NCBI GenBank assembly: GCA_036345935.2
Contig: JADWOT020001916.1
Location: forward strand, 526,071-590,070
DNA length: 64,000 bases
Direction of reading: 5' to 3'
Source of the DNA: Taenia hydatigena
Lineage: Eukaryota; Platyhelminthes; Cestoda; Cyclophyllidea; Taeniidae
The notes beneath the pieces are model-generated. The model made no database searches, was not told the DNA's origin, and saw only the letters and a program-made list of their open reading frames with translations. Both the position numbers and the translations under genes were made by a program. Position 1 is the stretch's first letter. Each line of letters starts with the position of its first letter. Below are positions 1 to 12,649 of the stretch, in pieces.

Positions 1-505
1 TGGAAGGCTATTCTGCTTTACTTTACGCAGAAGTAAGTGCAAGCACGATGGGTAGCAGTTTAGCAAACCTGGTCTATTCCGGTGAATAGCCTTGTATAAA
101 ATCACAATTAAAGGAGGACAGGGGCAACCATTTTCAATGAAAATAGAACCGATGAGCTTTTAATGTATAATTTTGTTACTTAAAGCAAAATGCAAATCTG
201 TGATCCGTGAAGACATTACAAATGTTCAAAATGCTAAATTACGAGCTCTTCGATCCCAGTAGGCAATGGTTTGCACACCCCCACGCCCAAATTTGAACCC
301 TAGAATGGCATCATTCTTAGTGGTCTTCTACAGTCTGCAAATATTGTCCACATATCATTGCTAAATTGCTTGTGCTCTTGAAGCAAGCAGCCTGAAATCC
401 ATTGCCGTAATTTCCATTAAAATTCGAGTTCTCAGATCTTGATACCGCTTCAACCCACGCTATCATCACACGACATGAAGTGATGAGGAATTTCGCTTAG
501 AAGGA

Positions 506-1012
506 TATGAAGGATTAAGGATGAAAAACTAACGCGGTGTCTGGATCCTATCCAAACGCAAAGGCTGAAAGAAGGTGATTTTTGCGGGTGGAGGTCTTGC
601 GCCGCCATGCATCAGGTATTCATAATTTCTCCAAATATTACCGACTAGATGTATTCCAGCAACAAATGCCTGCTCTAGGTCTACATCTGCATCAGCGATT
701 GGGAAAAAGAAAGTGCAGACTATCGAGGCAGTGGCTGAATGGTTTTTGAGTCTGACCATCAAACACTGCATTGCAAAACTGCTTCTCATCACAAGTCAGT
801 CACTCAGTTGGCAAGCAATCGGAAATGCAATAGAAGAAAAGGTAGTTATAATAGATGTGAAAGCATATTTTTTGGTTATCCTACATGTGTGACACTTATT
901 TGGCGAGCCTTCACAATACTTCCAATTGATGCAAGTGTTAGTGGTTGTTTCGTCATCACAGTTATTTGTTGCTAAGAGTCCTTAGCACTCCAACATCCGA
1001 TTCTTATGCTGC
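506..1012 (+). repeat. Left arm of a ~510 bp inverted repeat
   Basis: The reverse complement of 9,232-9,756 matches this stretch almost throughout, with small indels and scattered substitutions (about 85% identical by eye). Shared landmarks include the stretch reading gatgcatggtggcgc on one strand and the block around 880-1,010 ending in cactccaacatccgattc. Similarity fades outside 506 and after about 1,012. On the minus strand this copy keeps an 87-codon frame, but the other copy breaks that frame with several stops, so coding is not supported. It could be a non-autonomous mobile element or a fragment of segmental duplication. No terminal inverted repeats or target-site duplication were recognised. 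Confidence 0.8.
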
Positions 1013-1147
1013 CAAAAATAGGAAAATTTTAACTTGTTAAGTAGTGTATCCGTCATGAGAATGTTACTTTTCAAGTTGCTTCTCCATCGCACTCTTATCC
1101 AATCACCATAGCGGAAAAGGAATCAAGGTTTGACAATCTAGATAATG

Positions 1148-1225
1148 CGGAGCATTTTAAAGCACATAAGTATCAATAGTCCTTTGCATTGTCTTCCGCC
1201 TCCGTTACACGCGCAATGATGCACG
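1148..1225 (+). repeat. Short degenerate direct repeat (partner near 2,100-2,180)
   Basis: A run beginning agcattttaaagcacataa and ending atgatgcac reappears in the same orientation near 2,100-2,180 with about 70% identity by eye. It is too short and diverged to classify. Confidence 0.35.
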
Positions 1226-3869
1226 AGTGTCAGCTGACACTACGAACCACCGATCGAGTGAAAAACAAATCATACGGCATTCTCCAGCCTTCTACCATTC
1301 ATCTTGCTCCCCAAGTTATCGTTGTTTCCACCACCCAATTCTTCATCAGTGCCTCAGTACCCTTTCGTTAGTTACTCACCTTTGGTATGCTTCTCAGCCT
1401 CCATCACCACTGCTTCCTTCTCAATCTCTCTGATACCCCAACCGCACACTTCACCGTTTCAACGCCAAAAGACCAGAAGAGATTAAAAGCATAAAAATTA
1501 TGGGTAAGTTATGTCATTAGCTTCTTCTCCTCCTCCCCTGCTTTACCTTTTCTTCCTTCTCCCTATCCCTATTTTCGTCACAATCAGCATCTTCGTGTGT
1601 TTTACTCATCAAGGTAGAACTATGAGTAGTGTCTTCGAGTGTGGCATTCAAAAGAAACTCATTTTCCCTCCACAAAATTGACTTCTGCATACTTCACTCG
1701 AACACATGGCTAGGAAAGTGGGTCAATAGAGAAATTTACGAACATGCAGAAGAAAAAAATGAGAATTTCAGTGCCCCAGCACCGTGCAGAGACATCCCCA
1801 TGTTGACCTTTCCCATCCTTTCCTCTACTTACTCTCCGTAAACCTCTCGCTTTTGTCTCGCATCTAGTCATTCTTTGGTCGCTTATGGCCGAAAAATCAT
1901 ATTGCTCTGCCTAGGTTGGTGAGGTTTGCTCACCGCCATTGCACTCCTTGGTGCAAGACAACAACAGGCCTTTGCATGAAATTAGAGTAACCGGCAGAAA
2001 CGCACCTTCGCTCAAGCCATAGTAATCGCAAGGGGTGAGTTTCCAATGCATAATAGGCGTTTTCTGAAGAAAACTGAGGACGAGCAGTCGTAAGGAGGCA
2101 GCGCATTTAAGTCAAAGCACATTAGTATCGGCGGTTCTTCTCATTCTCTTCCTCCTCCTTTGCATGCTCTATGATGCACATAACTTAATCAAGTCACGAA
2201 GGCACAAAAGTGAGTGACGCCTATTCCCTCAAAGCCACCTACAGGTGATACTGTCTGAAGTTTACGCCAGACGGCACTAGGCGACACCACACGATACGTG
2301 TTGCAATCGGAAAAATAAGGTAAGAAGCTGAATTGTAGGAATTATTCACTCCTCTTTTCCGTGTGTATTTTTATGCGAGGAGCACAAACGGTATGGCATT
2401 AGGTAAGACGCAGTACGTGTGAGTGTATAGAGCGCAGTATGCGAATAAGGAGACACTCACCGAAGATGCGTTGGAGTGGCACATGAGGGAGGAGGCGTAG
2501 ACAAGAGAGCTCCTCTCCATTAATTCCCAAGGCGTCATCAGGTCTACTTCTAGTCAGCGTGCCTTGATTCCTAATGTCTGAGCGGTGAAAAGAGAACACT
2601 ACAACTCCTCTTGAAATGAGTTGTGTCGAGTTGATTAAGTGGGTCAATTTAAATGGCTTTACTCGAGATTGTCATAATTTAGCCTTAGTCGCTAATCTTG
2701 CCTATTCTGACTCAGTCCAAATCAGTCATGCTTAGACGTACGTACCGCGCTACAGTTCTTCCGCGGTGGGACATCAATATTGAGCAAGTTGTTGTACACC
2801 AGCAGTTCTTTTGATGCTGATGCTGCTGCTTATTTCGGGATTCGAGAGGTATGAAGTAAGTGCAGCACAGCAAGCGTAGTGCAGGATTGAATTTCGCCTT
2901 ACGAAATCGGCAATTCACCCCTAAAGATCGCTATTGGGTTAACAAAGAGGCTTTCCTGATGCGAACGGCAATGGCCGCCCATTCGCCATCGGCAAGAGCA
3001 AAGTAATAAGGATTTTAAGCTGAATGAGACAAAAGGATGGCTGAGATTAGGGCAAAGAGGTAAGAGGTCGTGCGTATGGAACTGTGACGCAGCGTTCTTC
3101 ATTTCTTCCATAGTTTCCCTCATTCTCTTCTACACTAATATATTTGCCTAATCATCTAGCTATGTGAGTAAACGACAAAGGAACTGGCTTGAGAAAAAGT
3201 ATCTGGCTAGTCATAGTCCTACTTTCTTTTATTTATACCGGACATTAGATGTGACAATATTGAAACGACACACACAAATGAAGTGAAGAATGAGAGCAGC
3301 ATACGGATGGATCTTGAATAAAAAGAAAGAGAAAGCAGGAGCAGGTATGGAAAGAGCAAATTACCCGCATAATGCCGCATCGTCACTGCTCAAATCCAAA
3401 CCATTTCATTCTTGTCCTGAGTGCACAAGTCCCTTCCTACTTTCAAATTTTCCTTTGCTTCCGTATTCTCTCAACCTTCTTTGCCAATGCAAACTATTTT
3501 TATTCTGGCTACACCTAAATTGTCAGATTTTAAAACAAAAAATGTTGCATGATTTTACAAAGGAAGTAAGCTGTTAAATCCACCAAAAGAGGTTGAAGAG
3601 AGCGCATTTCTGGAGTCGTAGTGTCTCAGCTTTCCTTGACGCAGTAGACACCCTACACATCAGCTACACCTACGTTGTCCGAGCTTAAAACGAGAACTGC
3701 TGTAACTTTCTTAGCCAAAGCGGAATCCCTACATATCAGACGCGCCAAAATTATTTGATTTATGAACAAGAACTGCCGCAAGCAACTAACGAAGGAAACA
3801 GACTGCTGAATTTCAGTTCTAACCCCATTAAAAGCGATTGCAGAATAAAATGGGCACATAGCTTTCAAT

Positions 3870-5420
3870 TTAGATCATTTCTGGTAGCAGAGGTACCCAA
3901 TCGTTGGAGCGTGCGTTGTAAATCATCTGTGTCAAACTAGGCGCTTAATCATCGGCCAATCCTTTCTCTTTACAAGTTGGTAGGAGAATTATCGCAAGTA
4001 ACTACTAAATGGCATAAGCTGCCAGATTATAATTTTAATCGGATCTGGATCCAAATAAACAGAATATAACGCAGCTCTATGTGCTTGCTTTATTTTGGCT
4101 TTCTTCGCCAAAATAGTTCACTTAGCTGTCGGCCGGGTCTAGATTTTTACTACATGATTCGAGGATTATCGCAGCTACCGGAGATGAATGAAACCGCTGA
4201 GTACAAAACTCAATAATTGTAGGTGAAACACCAAGAAAATGGATCTCAGCTATGCACTCAAGCTGTCCTAGTTTTCGTATTGAAATCATTCGCATTACAT
4301 TGCGTTCATTCCTAAGCATTAAATGTCTTAAAAGTGAACTGCGCCTAACTGAATCGCAATTAATCTAACATTTGAAACCTAATCTTAATTAATTACAGAT
4401 TAGAATGAGCACTCTGGCTGTTTGTCAATACGCACTCTTAGCACAGCTTCATGGCACGAAATTTTATGGTTTCATAGGAGACCTACTTTTTTGGCATCGT
4501 AGCCAGTTGGCGGCCGGTGCCTAATTGGAACCGCTTATAGATTCAAGTAAAAAATACCTAGAACGCAGAACACTTGAGCCAATTCGCTAATGTGTAGCTT
4601 GTATAACCTGATTGTGATCTAAGCTACCACACAAAAGCTAATGGCATCCTAACCTCTCCGATGGTGGTGGAACACGGTGATCAGCCCTTTCGAAAATAAA
4701 TCCTTTTCTCGTCTTATCATTAAGACTTCTAATTATAACCACATCGCTGTTAAATAACTCAAATGGACTAAGAGTTATACGTAGTTTACAGATGTAAGTA
4801 TGATATCTAGTCGTACTGAGCAATTTTAGGGCGCATTAACTATTAGAATCTTAAGAATAAACAGCAAGGTTTAATTATCTAGTAAATGGATATTGCTAGT
4901 TTATGCACGAGAGAGATGGCAAGAAACCATATAGTGCAATTATTTCTTACCTGAGTTACATGCAAAGTGGCGCCAAAGGCAGAATTCTAACCCTTAACCG
5001 CTAGGTAGAGGACTCATGATTGGCAAATTATGCTCCAGTCAGACGCGACATGTTCCACTAAAATTCATGCCCGCAAGCTCATTTATGCTAGGCGATTCCC
5101 AGTGAATAGGACAAGATCTGAAAAAAATACGGCCTTCTTCTGCCAAAATTATGGCATTCTAGTGTGGCAAAGAACTCAATTTACCAACGAGACGGAAAGC
5201 AGTTACCGCTGGTGACCTCCAAAATGATGAGCGATTTAATTGACTTAAAGACTTGTTTCACTTAACAAAGTATACAATCCGTAGTTAAAATGCATCTTGG
5301 AAATTATATACCTCCAGCGCACTTATTTTCGGTCTTAAACGATACGTGATATGAGTTTCATAGGCATCATCAGAATAAAATCTACCACCAATCACACGCG
5401 TGTGTCTAAATCCAGCAAAA
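3870..5420 (-). repeat. Duplicated block, copy L (inverted)
   Basis: The reverse complement of 19,490-20,880 aligns with 3,870 to about 5,190. The reverse complement of 27,000-27,600 aligns with about 4,850-5,420. Landmarks shared with copy M are ggatccaaataaacag/ggatccaaaaaacag, the run cgcagctctatgtgc and the run tcttacctgagt. Landmarks shared with copy R are aaaatgatgagc followed by atttaattgactta, and acgcgtg near 5,396. Together the matches show three copies of one ancestral ~1.5 kb segment. No frame stays open across copies, so it looks non-coding. It could be an old transposable element or the upstream flank of the 45W-like gene. Confidence 0.75.
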
Positions 5421-8400
5421 TTTATTCATCGAACTTGCAGCATCAACGAAAATGTGGCAAACTCTTGCGTTTAGTTGCTTTGGCATACGGAAGTGGGTAC
5501 AAGTGAAGTTGTGGGCAGCCCATTGGCTCAAAATACTCGCGATTATGTGAAAAACAGTCCCAATTGACGCCACCACGTTCACCCTTTAATAACATGCCGT
5601 CTCAGTCTGTCCTGGTAATTACAATCTATTATTCAAATCAACCTAGACTTATCACAACCTAGCTTGAGCCAATCGCCCCCCAAACACAAGTGGTGCGCCA
5701 AACAATCACCTTTATTTAATAATTCAGTCATAGCAAAATTTAGCTGCTGCAAAATGAACTCCGGACAAATATAAATACCCACTAAGGATAATTTACTTGC
5801 TTGTAATATATAAAGAACCTTCAATGAATGCATAAAGACTGGTAAAGAGATACCTATGTACGTAGAGAACAAAAGGTGCTGTCTCTATCAAAGGTCTCCC
5901 ACTCTCACCTCATTTCAGTATGAAATGATAGCCATCAAGAAAAAGCCAAAATCATTTTTAGTGCGTTTACTATTAAGTCAGGGACCCTGTACAGTTAAAA
6001 CCTCTCATAAGTGTCTGCTATGACCACGGTCGATTCGAAAAATGAACGAAATCGAATAAATGGGTTCGTGGAGTTGATTCGCAGCCTTAAGGGGTTGAGA
6101 TCTCAATGCACTTTGAGCACTTCACATTCTGATTAAATAATGTTACGAGAGGACGAACACAGTGCCTCTAAGAGGCTAATTTTGCTTACAGCGCTTCCTT
6201 GAAGCTGTGAGTGCGTGTATGTCTAATCTGCAGAAAAACTATTGAGTTAGCGGCAGCAGATGGGTGAGCGGTTGAAAGTTTAGTTGCTCATCAAGGTGCT
6301 GATACAAAGAACAATGATTTTTGGGGCTGTTAAGAGTTAATCGCCGCCTTCAGTGTCATTACTTTTGCCTTCTGCTTTTACTCAAATGCGATTAACTCAG
6401 CCACCTTACTCAGTGTCAGATTGTAGCACAGCTGTCTGTCCTCCATTGCTGCCCACCAGGCCTTATCTATCCCCACCATTCCACTGTCAGGCTAACTAGG
6501 CTTACGGCCCATGTTGGTCTACCATGCAATACCTTCCGCAAAGTGAAATCAACGCCAAAAGATATGCATGTCAAAGGCCTTTCGTGTACTCCTGAATTCG
6601 TTTTCCTGCAAGGCGCAGAGAATAATTATTCAAACGAGTAAGTATAGCATCTGCTACACAAGACTTGGTCTTCAAGTAGGGGGTCGCGCAAGATGGTATT
6701 AGCTGGTTGGGTGTTCAAAATCATTAAAAGCATGCGAAAAAGTTGCGTGCCTCAACGTCATGGACACGGAATCCATAACCGGGTATCAATATTGTCAGCC
6801 TGCATCACTCGTAGGGGTCGCATTATTAACCGGTCAGTGTCTATCCACAGGGTTGCAGGACTCGTTCAGGGATCACTGCGTCGAACTGTGTCCATCACAA
6901 TAGGCATGAGACACATCATCGAGTGCTTGACGCGTAGTGTTTTTACATCTTCGTACTCTGCCATCGTCTCTGTTTTTTGTTGGTGGGCATAAGGTTACTC
7001 CTTTCTTTTAGCATGGGAATCTCTGTTCTCCTCGATAGAATGATTGACGATTCAATTGTGCCGTTTTCTGTGCTATTCATACATTTTCTATTTGCTTACG
7101 CTTAGCACTTCGCTAGGTTTTGGTTAAGTGGTCCTTTTTAGGTAACTTTGAGGATGGCGATTGAAAGCCAACAATTCGTTATTCTCGTTATTCGGTTGGC
7201 ACTACCTTCTTGCTAATTTTCTTCATTTTCGCGATTCCCTCGTAAAACCTAAAGTAGTTAAAAGGCGATCACTTGACAAGCTGAAGTCTCTTTTGCCTTC
7301 TGTTCGCCTGCGAAGAGTAGACAACAATCCATTTACAGACCCTTGGTAGAACACTGGGGTTTTGTGTCTCAGATTCAATTGTTGTGTGTAATGTTAAGTA
7401 AGTTGACTTCATTTATGAAATTGTAAGTTTTACAATGGTTATGCTGGACCGCCTTCTTGCATTGTATCATTTGATCGCTACGAATTTTGTTTTCCTTCGT
7501 GTGAGATTTTACCTTTCTAAGGATATAAAAGAACAGCCAGGCATTTTAGTTCTGTCATTTGGTTAGGCAAGCACTTTAGCATAGCTCGCTTTTTCCCGTC
7601 TCCAAGCTTGTAATTAACTCATCAGTAGGTTCAAATTTTCTTCTTTATCTCTTTTTAGCTTTTAACCTTCGAAATTGGGCAGTTTTTGTCGATATGGCCT
7701 TACGTTCTGTTGTGAATTCATTTTTTCTGTGCCGCCTTTGCCTTGTGCTTCTAATTGCTTGCCATTCTTAAAGGGTGGTACTTTTTAGTAGGTCTTATAC
7801 TCCTTATTTGTAATAGTTGTTACTTGCCCTACTTCCTGGGCGACTCTTCAATGTGTACGTCTTTTCCCATAGTGATCACTTCGATTTTCACTCCCACTTG
7901 CAACTTCTTTTTTTACTAGAGAATGGTCTCCTATGTCGTATACAGGTCTAGCATGTGCAGTATTTTTTCACGACCTATGAATCCGTCCCAGGGTCACCAG
8001 CGTTTGCCCTCATATAGAGCAGTAAGACGAGTGTTTGTGGTCAACATTTGATCTTGGCTAAACTCAAGTCGACGACGACCAGACCGTAACACAAGTGTAG
8101 CGCGACGTATACAAGAGACAACTACATGCCTATTGCGTCAATTCCGGTTTTTCAATCAGTCAGCTTTTGATGTGCTTTTAGTCGGGCACAATGGAAGGGG
8201 GAATGCTTTAATAGCAGCACTGAGTAGTTGTGAGGTAAACGTAGTGGTTGGGTGGAGGTAAAGGGGTGTTTTGGTGTGGTTGAGCTGAACGAGCTCAGTG
8301 CGTACTACTCAGAGGATGATCCTGACTTGCATGACAGGTTAGTCATAAGGGTAATTCCTCCTTCCCTCCGTCTCTTACCCTACATTACCCTTGGAATTAG

Positions 8401-9231
8401 AGGACAATTTTGGGCTTAATTTGCCGGAACTACTAGCCTGAATGCATTCGTCTCCTGCACAATTTTACATCAAGCTGCACCAAGTGTCAAGCCGACACAG
8501 GAAATTAGCAAGTTTAAATAAAAAATAAAGGGTCTTGGCAATCACCACTGTGTGGTGGACTGGAAACCAGCATTGGCGTTGCCGCTACTGGCCAATCGAC
8601 GTCTACACCGCTCAGGTGTCTAATTGCTGACTAGGTTGATGTCTCCTGCTGTTAAAGTTATTCACGATCGCAGACGCCTCCTTTCACACGAAAATTGGTT
8701 CATCACCGCACTTTGTTATGCATAGGCACTGATGCTGGTCCGTGTCATTCTTGATAAATGATGTCTCTTTCGTGTGTAACGGGAGCCAGCGCTCACTACT
8801 TCACGTGCAATTGTACAAAACTGGCGCCTCTGTTTAGACCTTATTTCCTTCGTATTGATGGAGGCTTTCCCAATTCATGCTTGCTGCTTTCGTTCTGTGG
8901 ATGGGAAGTCCGCTATCCAAAGAGGGATTCGCGTGCTCTTTGTCCATGTGGAAACACTGCTACCATCGTAAAGTCATTGAAGATCATGAATCGAGAAGGA
9001 AAGAGGAGACAGGAATGGTTAATTGCGTCTCCTGGCAGCACTTTAGTGTGAAACAGTACAAAACTCTATAAGTTCTGATTCCTTACCGTTCCTGATGCCT
9101 ACATCTCCCCTGAAGCTGTGATGATATCTCCACAGTGTTGTACGTTCCTGTACATTCTCCATCATTAGTAAATTTTGAAATGTTACTCATTTGCATGTGC
9201 ACTTTTTGCAAACAGAGGAACGCGAGAATCG
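5421..9231. other. Interval without recognisable genes
   Basis: Only short frames are present, the longest being 99 codons on the plus strand at 6,693-6,992. That frame has no domain, no signal peptide and no clear splice context. I see no tRNA, rRNA or snRNA signature, no array and no copy elsewhere in the window. Two or more undetected small exons could be hidden here. Confidence 0.4.
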
Positions 9232-9756
9232 GCAGTACAGGAATCGGATGCTGGAGTGCTAAGAACTCTCAGCACCAAATAACTGTGATGAAACAACCGC
9301 TAACACTTACATCAATTAGAATTATGAAGGCACGCCAAAATAAGTGTCACCCATGTGGGATAACTAAAAATATGCTTTCGACTCTATCAGAATTGTCTTT
9401 TCTTCTATTGCATGGACCATAAAGTTGCGCGATGCATTTCAGATTGCTTGCTAACTGAGTGACCGACTTGTGATGAGAAGCAGTTTTGCATTGCAGTGTT
9501 TGATAGACAGACTCAAAAATCATTTAGCCACTGCCTTGATAGTCTACACTTTCTTTTTTTCCTGTCGCTGATGTAGATGTAGATGCAGACCAAGCATTTG
9601 TTGCTGAAGTACATCTAGTCGGTAATATTTAAAGAAATTATGAAGACCTGATGCATGGTGGCGCAAGACCTCCTCCCGCAAAAATAACCCTCTTTCAGGC
9701 TTTGCATTCGGAAGATTCTAGACACCGTGTTAGTTTTTCATTCTTAATCCTTTACA
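9232..9756 (-). repeat. Right arm of the ~510 bp inverted repeat
   Basis: This is the partner of 506-1,012, in opposite orientation about 8.2 kb away. A short frame reading MHGGARPPPAKIT is common to both copies at the amino-acid level. Upstream in this copy the frame is closed by stops around 9,570-9,640, so any gene it came from is dead here. Confidence 0.8.
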
Positions 9757-12567
9757 GCCTTTTACAATTGAAGCAATCCATCTCGAGAAAAAGTAGTAAT
9801 ACGCTATCAGGACACAAACAGCAATGTTGGGCTCTGGCGGAGTTGCTCAAAAATCAGCTTGTTATTAAAAGAGACCAAAAGCAGGATGATGAAGACGGGG
9901 ATATCAGATATTCGTACAACTGACAAAGGGACTTACTGGCTTCCTCTATGAAGCGTCTGTGGACTGGCAATGGCTTTCATGGAGTTGCTATGATGTCGGT
10001 GTTTTACTATTCAAACTGTTTAGCGGTCCTCATGGCATGTTTTGATGGCGGATATTTTGCGTAACTTAATTTTTAAAGAATAAAAAAAATGGCGTCGTAT
10101 AAAGTTGTTCGCGTGGAAGCTATGCGTGGAGTTGGAAGTCGCTATAAGGAATCGATTTGGAGGTGAGACCACATGGGTCAATGTATCACACGCATAAGCG
10201 ATGACGACGCTTAACCTATCAAAGCGGTCGGCGGTGATGTCCAGCAGAGTTGGGTCCATGTTCCATGTCACCGTCAAGATCCCCCTTTTGCATGCACGAA
10301 ATGGCTTAAACAGTACCCTGATTTCAAAACCTCATTACCTTAGCCTGGTTCCATTAACATCCGCCTGATCACTGATGGCTCACAAATGGTTAAAAATTTC
10401 TACACTATATAGCACTTGCACTCTGAATCACGTCTTTGCTGAGACTTATTCTTCTGCAAGGCCAGAGTAAACGCACAAGCGTGCAAACGGACCCCTCTGA
10501 TCACTGCACGACTACGTCAACGATCCCACCCACCAATAGAGAGTTAAGGGTAGTAATTATGGAAAGGGTAGTCCAAAAGCATGCCTCGTACGGTCTCGGC
10601 AAGCATAAACAAAGGATGAATGACCGCAAGAGGGCCTCTTGCAGGAGGTGAACCTCGATGCTTATTTGATCCAGTTTGCCTTACTTAGGGGTGCTGCGGG
10701 ATTTGGCCATACATGCTCTTCTTTTTGAGAAGGATGGAATACGTACCAGGGGTAAAATTGGATACGCTTTTGACAGACCTCTTTACATGTGATTTGCTTT
10801 GCACCTTAAAGAGCACCGCCTGAATACACTGAATATTGGTGATAAGGGCATCCATTGTGCAGCGTGGCGGCCAATACATCTTTTTCCTCATTAAGAATTT
10901 CCGCTACTTAATTGCTCCAATCGCTCCAAGACGACCTCACTGATTTATAATGAAACAGAGCTACCTACCCCACCCTTTTTTCTGGTCTATGCATGCAAGG
11001 TAATGCTGTATTCTATAGCAGTGGTTGCAGTGCTTAATTTTGACATGAACAATAAGCTGCACTAGGCTCTAGCCACCCAGTTAACATCACTTTTAATCCT
11101 CAGCATTTTCTTACTTGGTGGCTAACAACTTGCCATTAGGTCTAACTAACTTGCTTCGCAGTACCGATCGCAAACACTCGGAGGCAAGGCGGCCAGTGAA
11201 AAGCGCAGATGTGCAGTCCACTTTCCCCTTCGCATCAGCAGTAAGCTCTTGCGTTCGCGTTGGGAGACAAGAATTGATTCGTTGCAACATCACAAAGGTA
11301 CATTCGTTTGTTCAAATCTTTACCCAATTTTTCCAATTATCACTAACTTCCAATAATTTATTGTGGATGTCTTACTAGGTGAGGCGAATGGTTGCAACAT
11401 GTGTGAGGCCAGATGAATTTTTGTAAGCCACTTTCATTACCAATACAAATTGGCGTCACAAGGCATTCCGTGAATGGTCACATGAGAAAAATCTGCAGGT
11501 AGATGCTTGTCTTACGATTGGCAGGACTCGAGATTGGTAATTGGAGTGGAAAAATGCTGTTAGATAGAGCTGCTGTCAACTAAGTAGCTAGGGCATGCCG
11601 AAGCTATCTTGTATTCATTTCAATCATTCCCTTCACCACACTTCTTCCACATAACGAATTAGGGGGCACATCGAGTAAATTTACTGGCCCGGGATAGAGG
11701 CACTCCACTCGAATTGATACCCCCCTAAAAGTAACATTTTGCACACAATTTTTCGTGAGTTGGGAAGGATTGATGCTGCACTTTGTATGAGGTCTAACAG
11801 CATCTTTCATACTGGCTCTTTGATGCAATTGTGGAGGGCTGATATTGAATGAAGGACTGGTGATGGCGCGCTTCGATGTTAAACGTAGACCTTCGTGGTC
11901 AAAAGCGCTTGTTGAACGTCAATAAAAATGCAAATAAGTCAAGGAAAATCAACACACTTACATGCTTCCTGCAAGGACTGCTTCAAATCACTGTCCCGCT
12001 GACAGCACAAATGCCACTTTTAGCTGACATTGTAGTAACCCTTATGCCACACTCTATAAAGGCTTCTGCTATTTCTCTGGTAAATCTGTTCCAACTCCAC
12101 TTGCAACATTTGTCAACCTGGTTAGCCTTCACTTTACAAAAAATAGCCGTAGCATTAATTAATAGGACCTCATACACACAAATATGTATGTATATTTACC
12201 AAATGACACTGCTGCTAGCACCGAAGAGGGTGGTGCAAATCTAAGCCAGTGAATTTTAAGTGCCAGCCGAAAATGTTTGGACACGGCTGCTACTACTCTT
12301 GGTTTAAGTTTGGCTGGTTTCCAGAGCCCAGACGAAAGACAAACAATTACAACGTTTAAAGTACCTTTCTCTCCAAGTCAAGAGCATTTGGCTGTGTTAC
12401 AGGCGTCCCATTTCTAGAAATTTTCCCACCGACCCTCTTTGTTGTGTAACGTTGATTCTAAGCCTAACAGACAAGTCAAAAGTATGACGAGTTAAGACGA
12501 CTCGATCGTTAACAATCAAGTATACAAAGTTTATATAAAACACGAAGAAGTTTATGTAACGCCTTAC
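9757..12567. other. Interval without recognisable genes
   Basis: Short frames only, none with a domain I recognise. The longest is 122 codons on the plus strand at 11,876-12,244, with no domain or splice support. No duplicated copy of this stretch was noticed in the window. Confidence 0.35.
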
Positions 12568-12649
12568 AGCTTGACCGATTTGAGGTTCCGTCAAGTTGAT
12601 GCTACGCGCTAATTCTTCGTGTTCGTTCATATTAAAGTAGCTTTTCTTG
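12568..12649 (-). CDS. Possible homeobox exon fragment (helix 2 region)
   Basis: On the minus strand an exon-sized frame follows an AG at 12,651-12,650 and reads YFNMNEHEELARSINLTEPQI. Aligned to the homeodomain, Y is position 25 and L-A are 34-35. The run NLTEPQI matches the conserved 39-45 segment at the helix 2/helix 3 turn (commonly N/GLTE.QV/I). The recognition helix (VWFQNRR type) is missing. The frame instead runs into GQA and a strong donor, CAAGCT followed by GTAAGG at 12,567. A weaker donor one codon earlier would place an intron near codon 46, a common homeobox intron site. I found neither the flanking homeobox exon carrying the N-terminal arm nor the one carrying the recognition helix. 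It may be a genuine middle exon, a pseudogene fragment, or chance. Confidence 0.35.

Noticed and set aside
529..792. 87-codon minus-strand frame ending in a Pro-rich run
   Set aside because: It lies in the inverted repeat and is closed by stops in the other arm.
6693..6992. 99-codon plus-strand frame with many Ile/Val/Arg
   Set aside because: No domain or helix pattern, and no copy or splice support.
11876..12244. 122-codon plus-strand frame
   Set aside because: No motif or splice support; its antisense frame is equally open, which suggests composition rather than coding.
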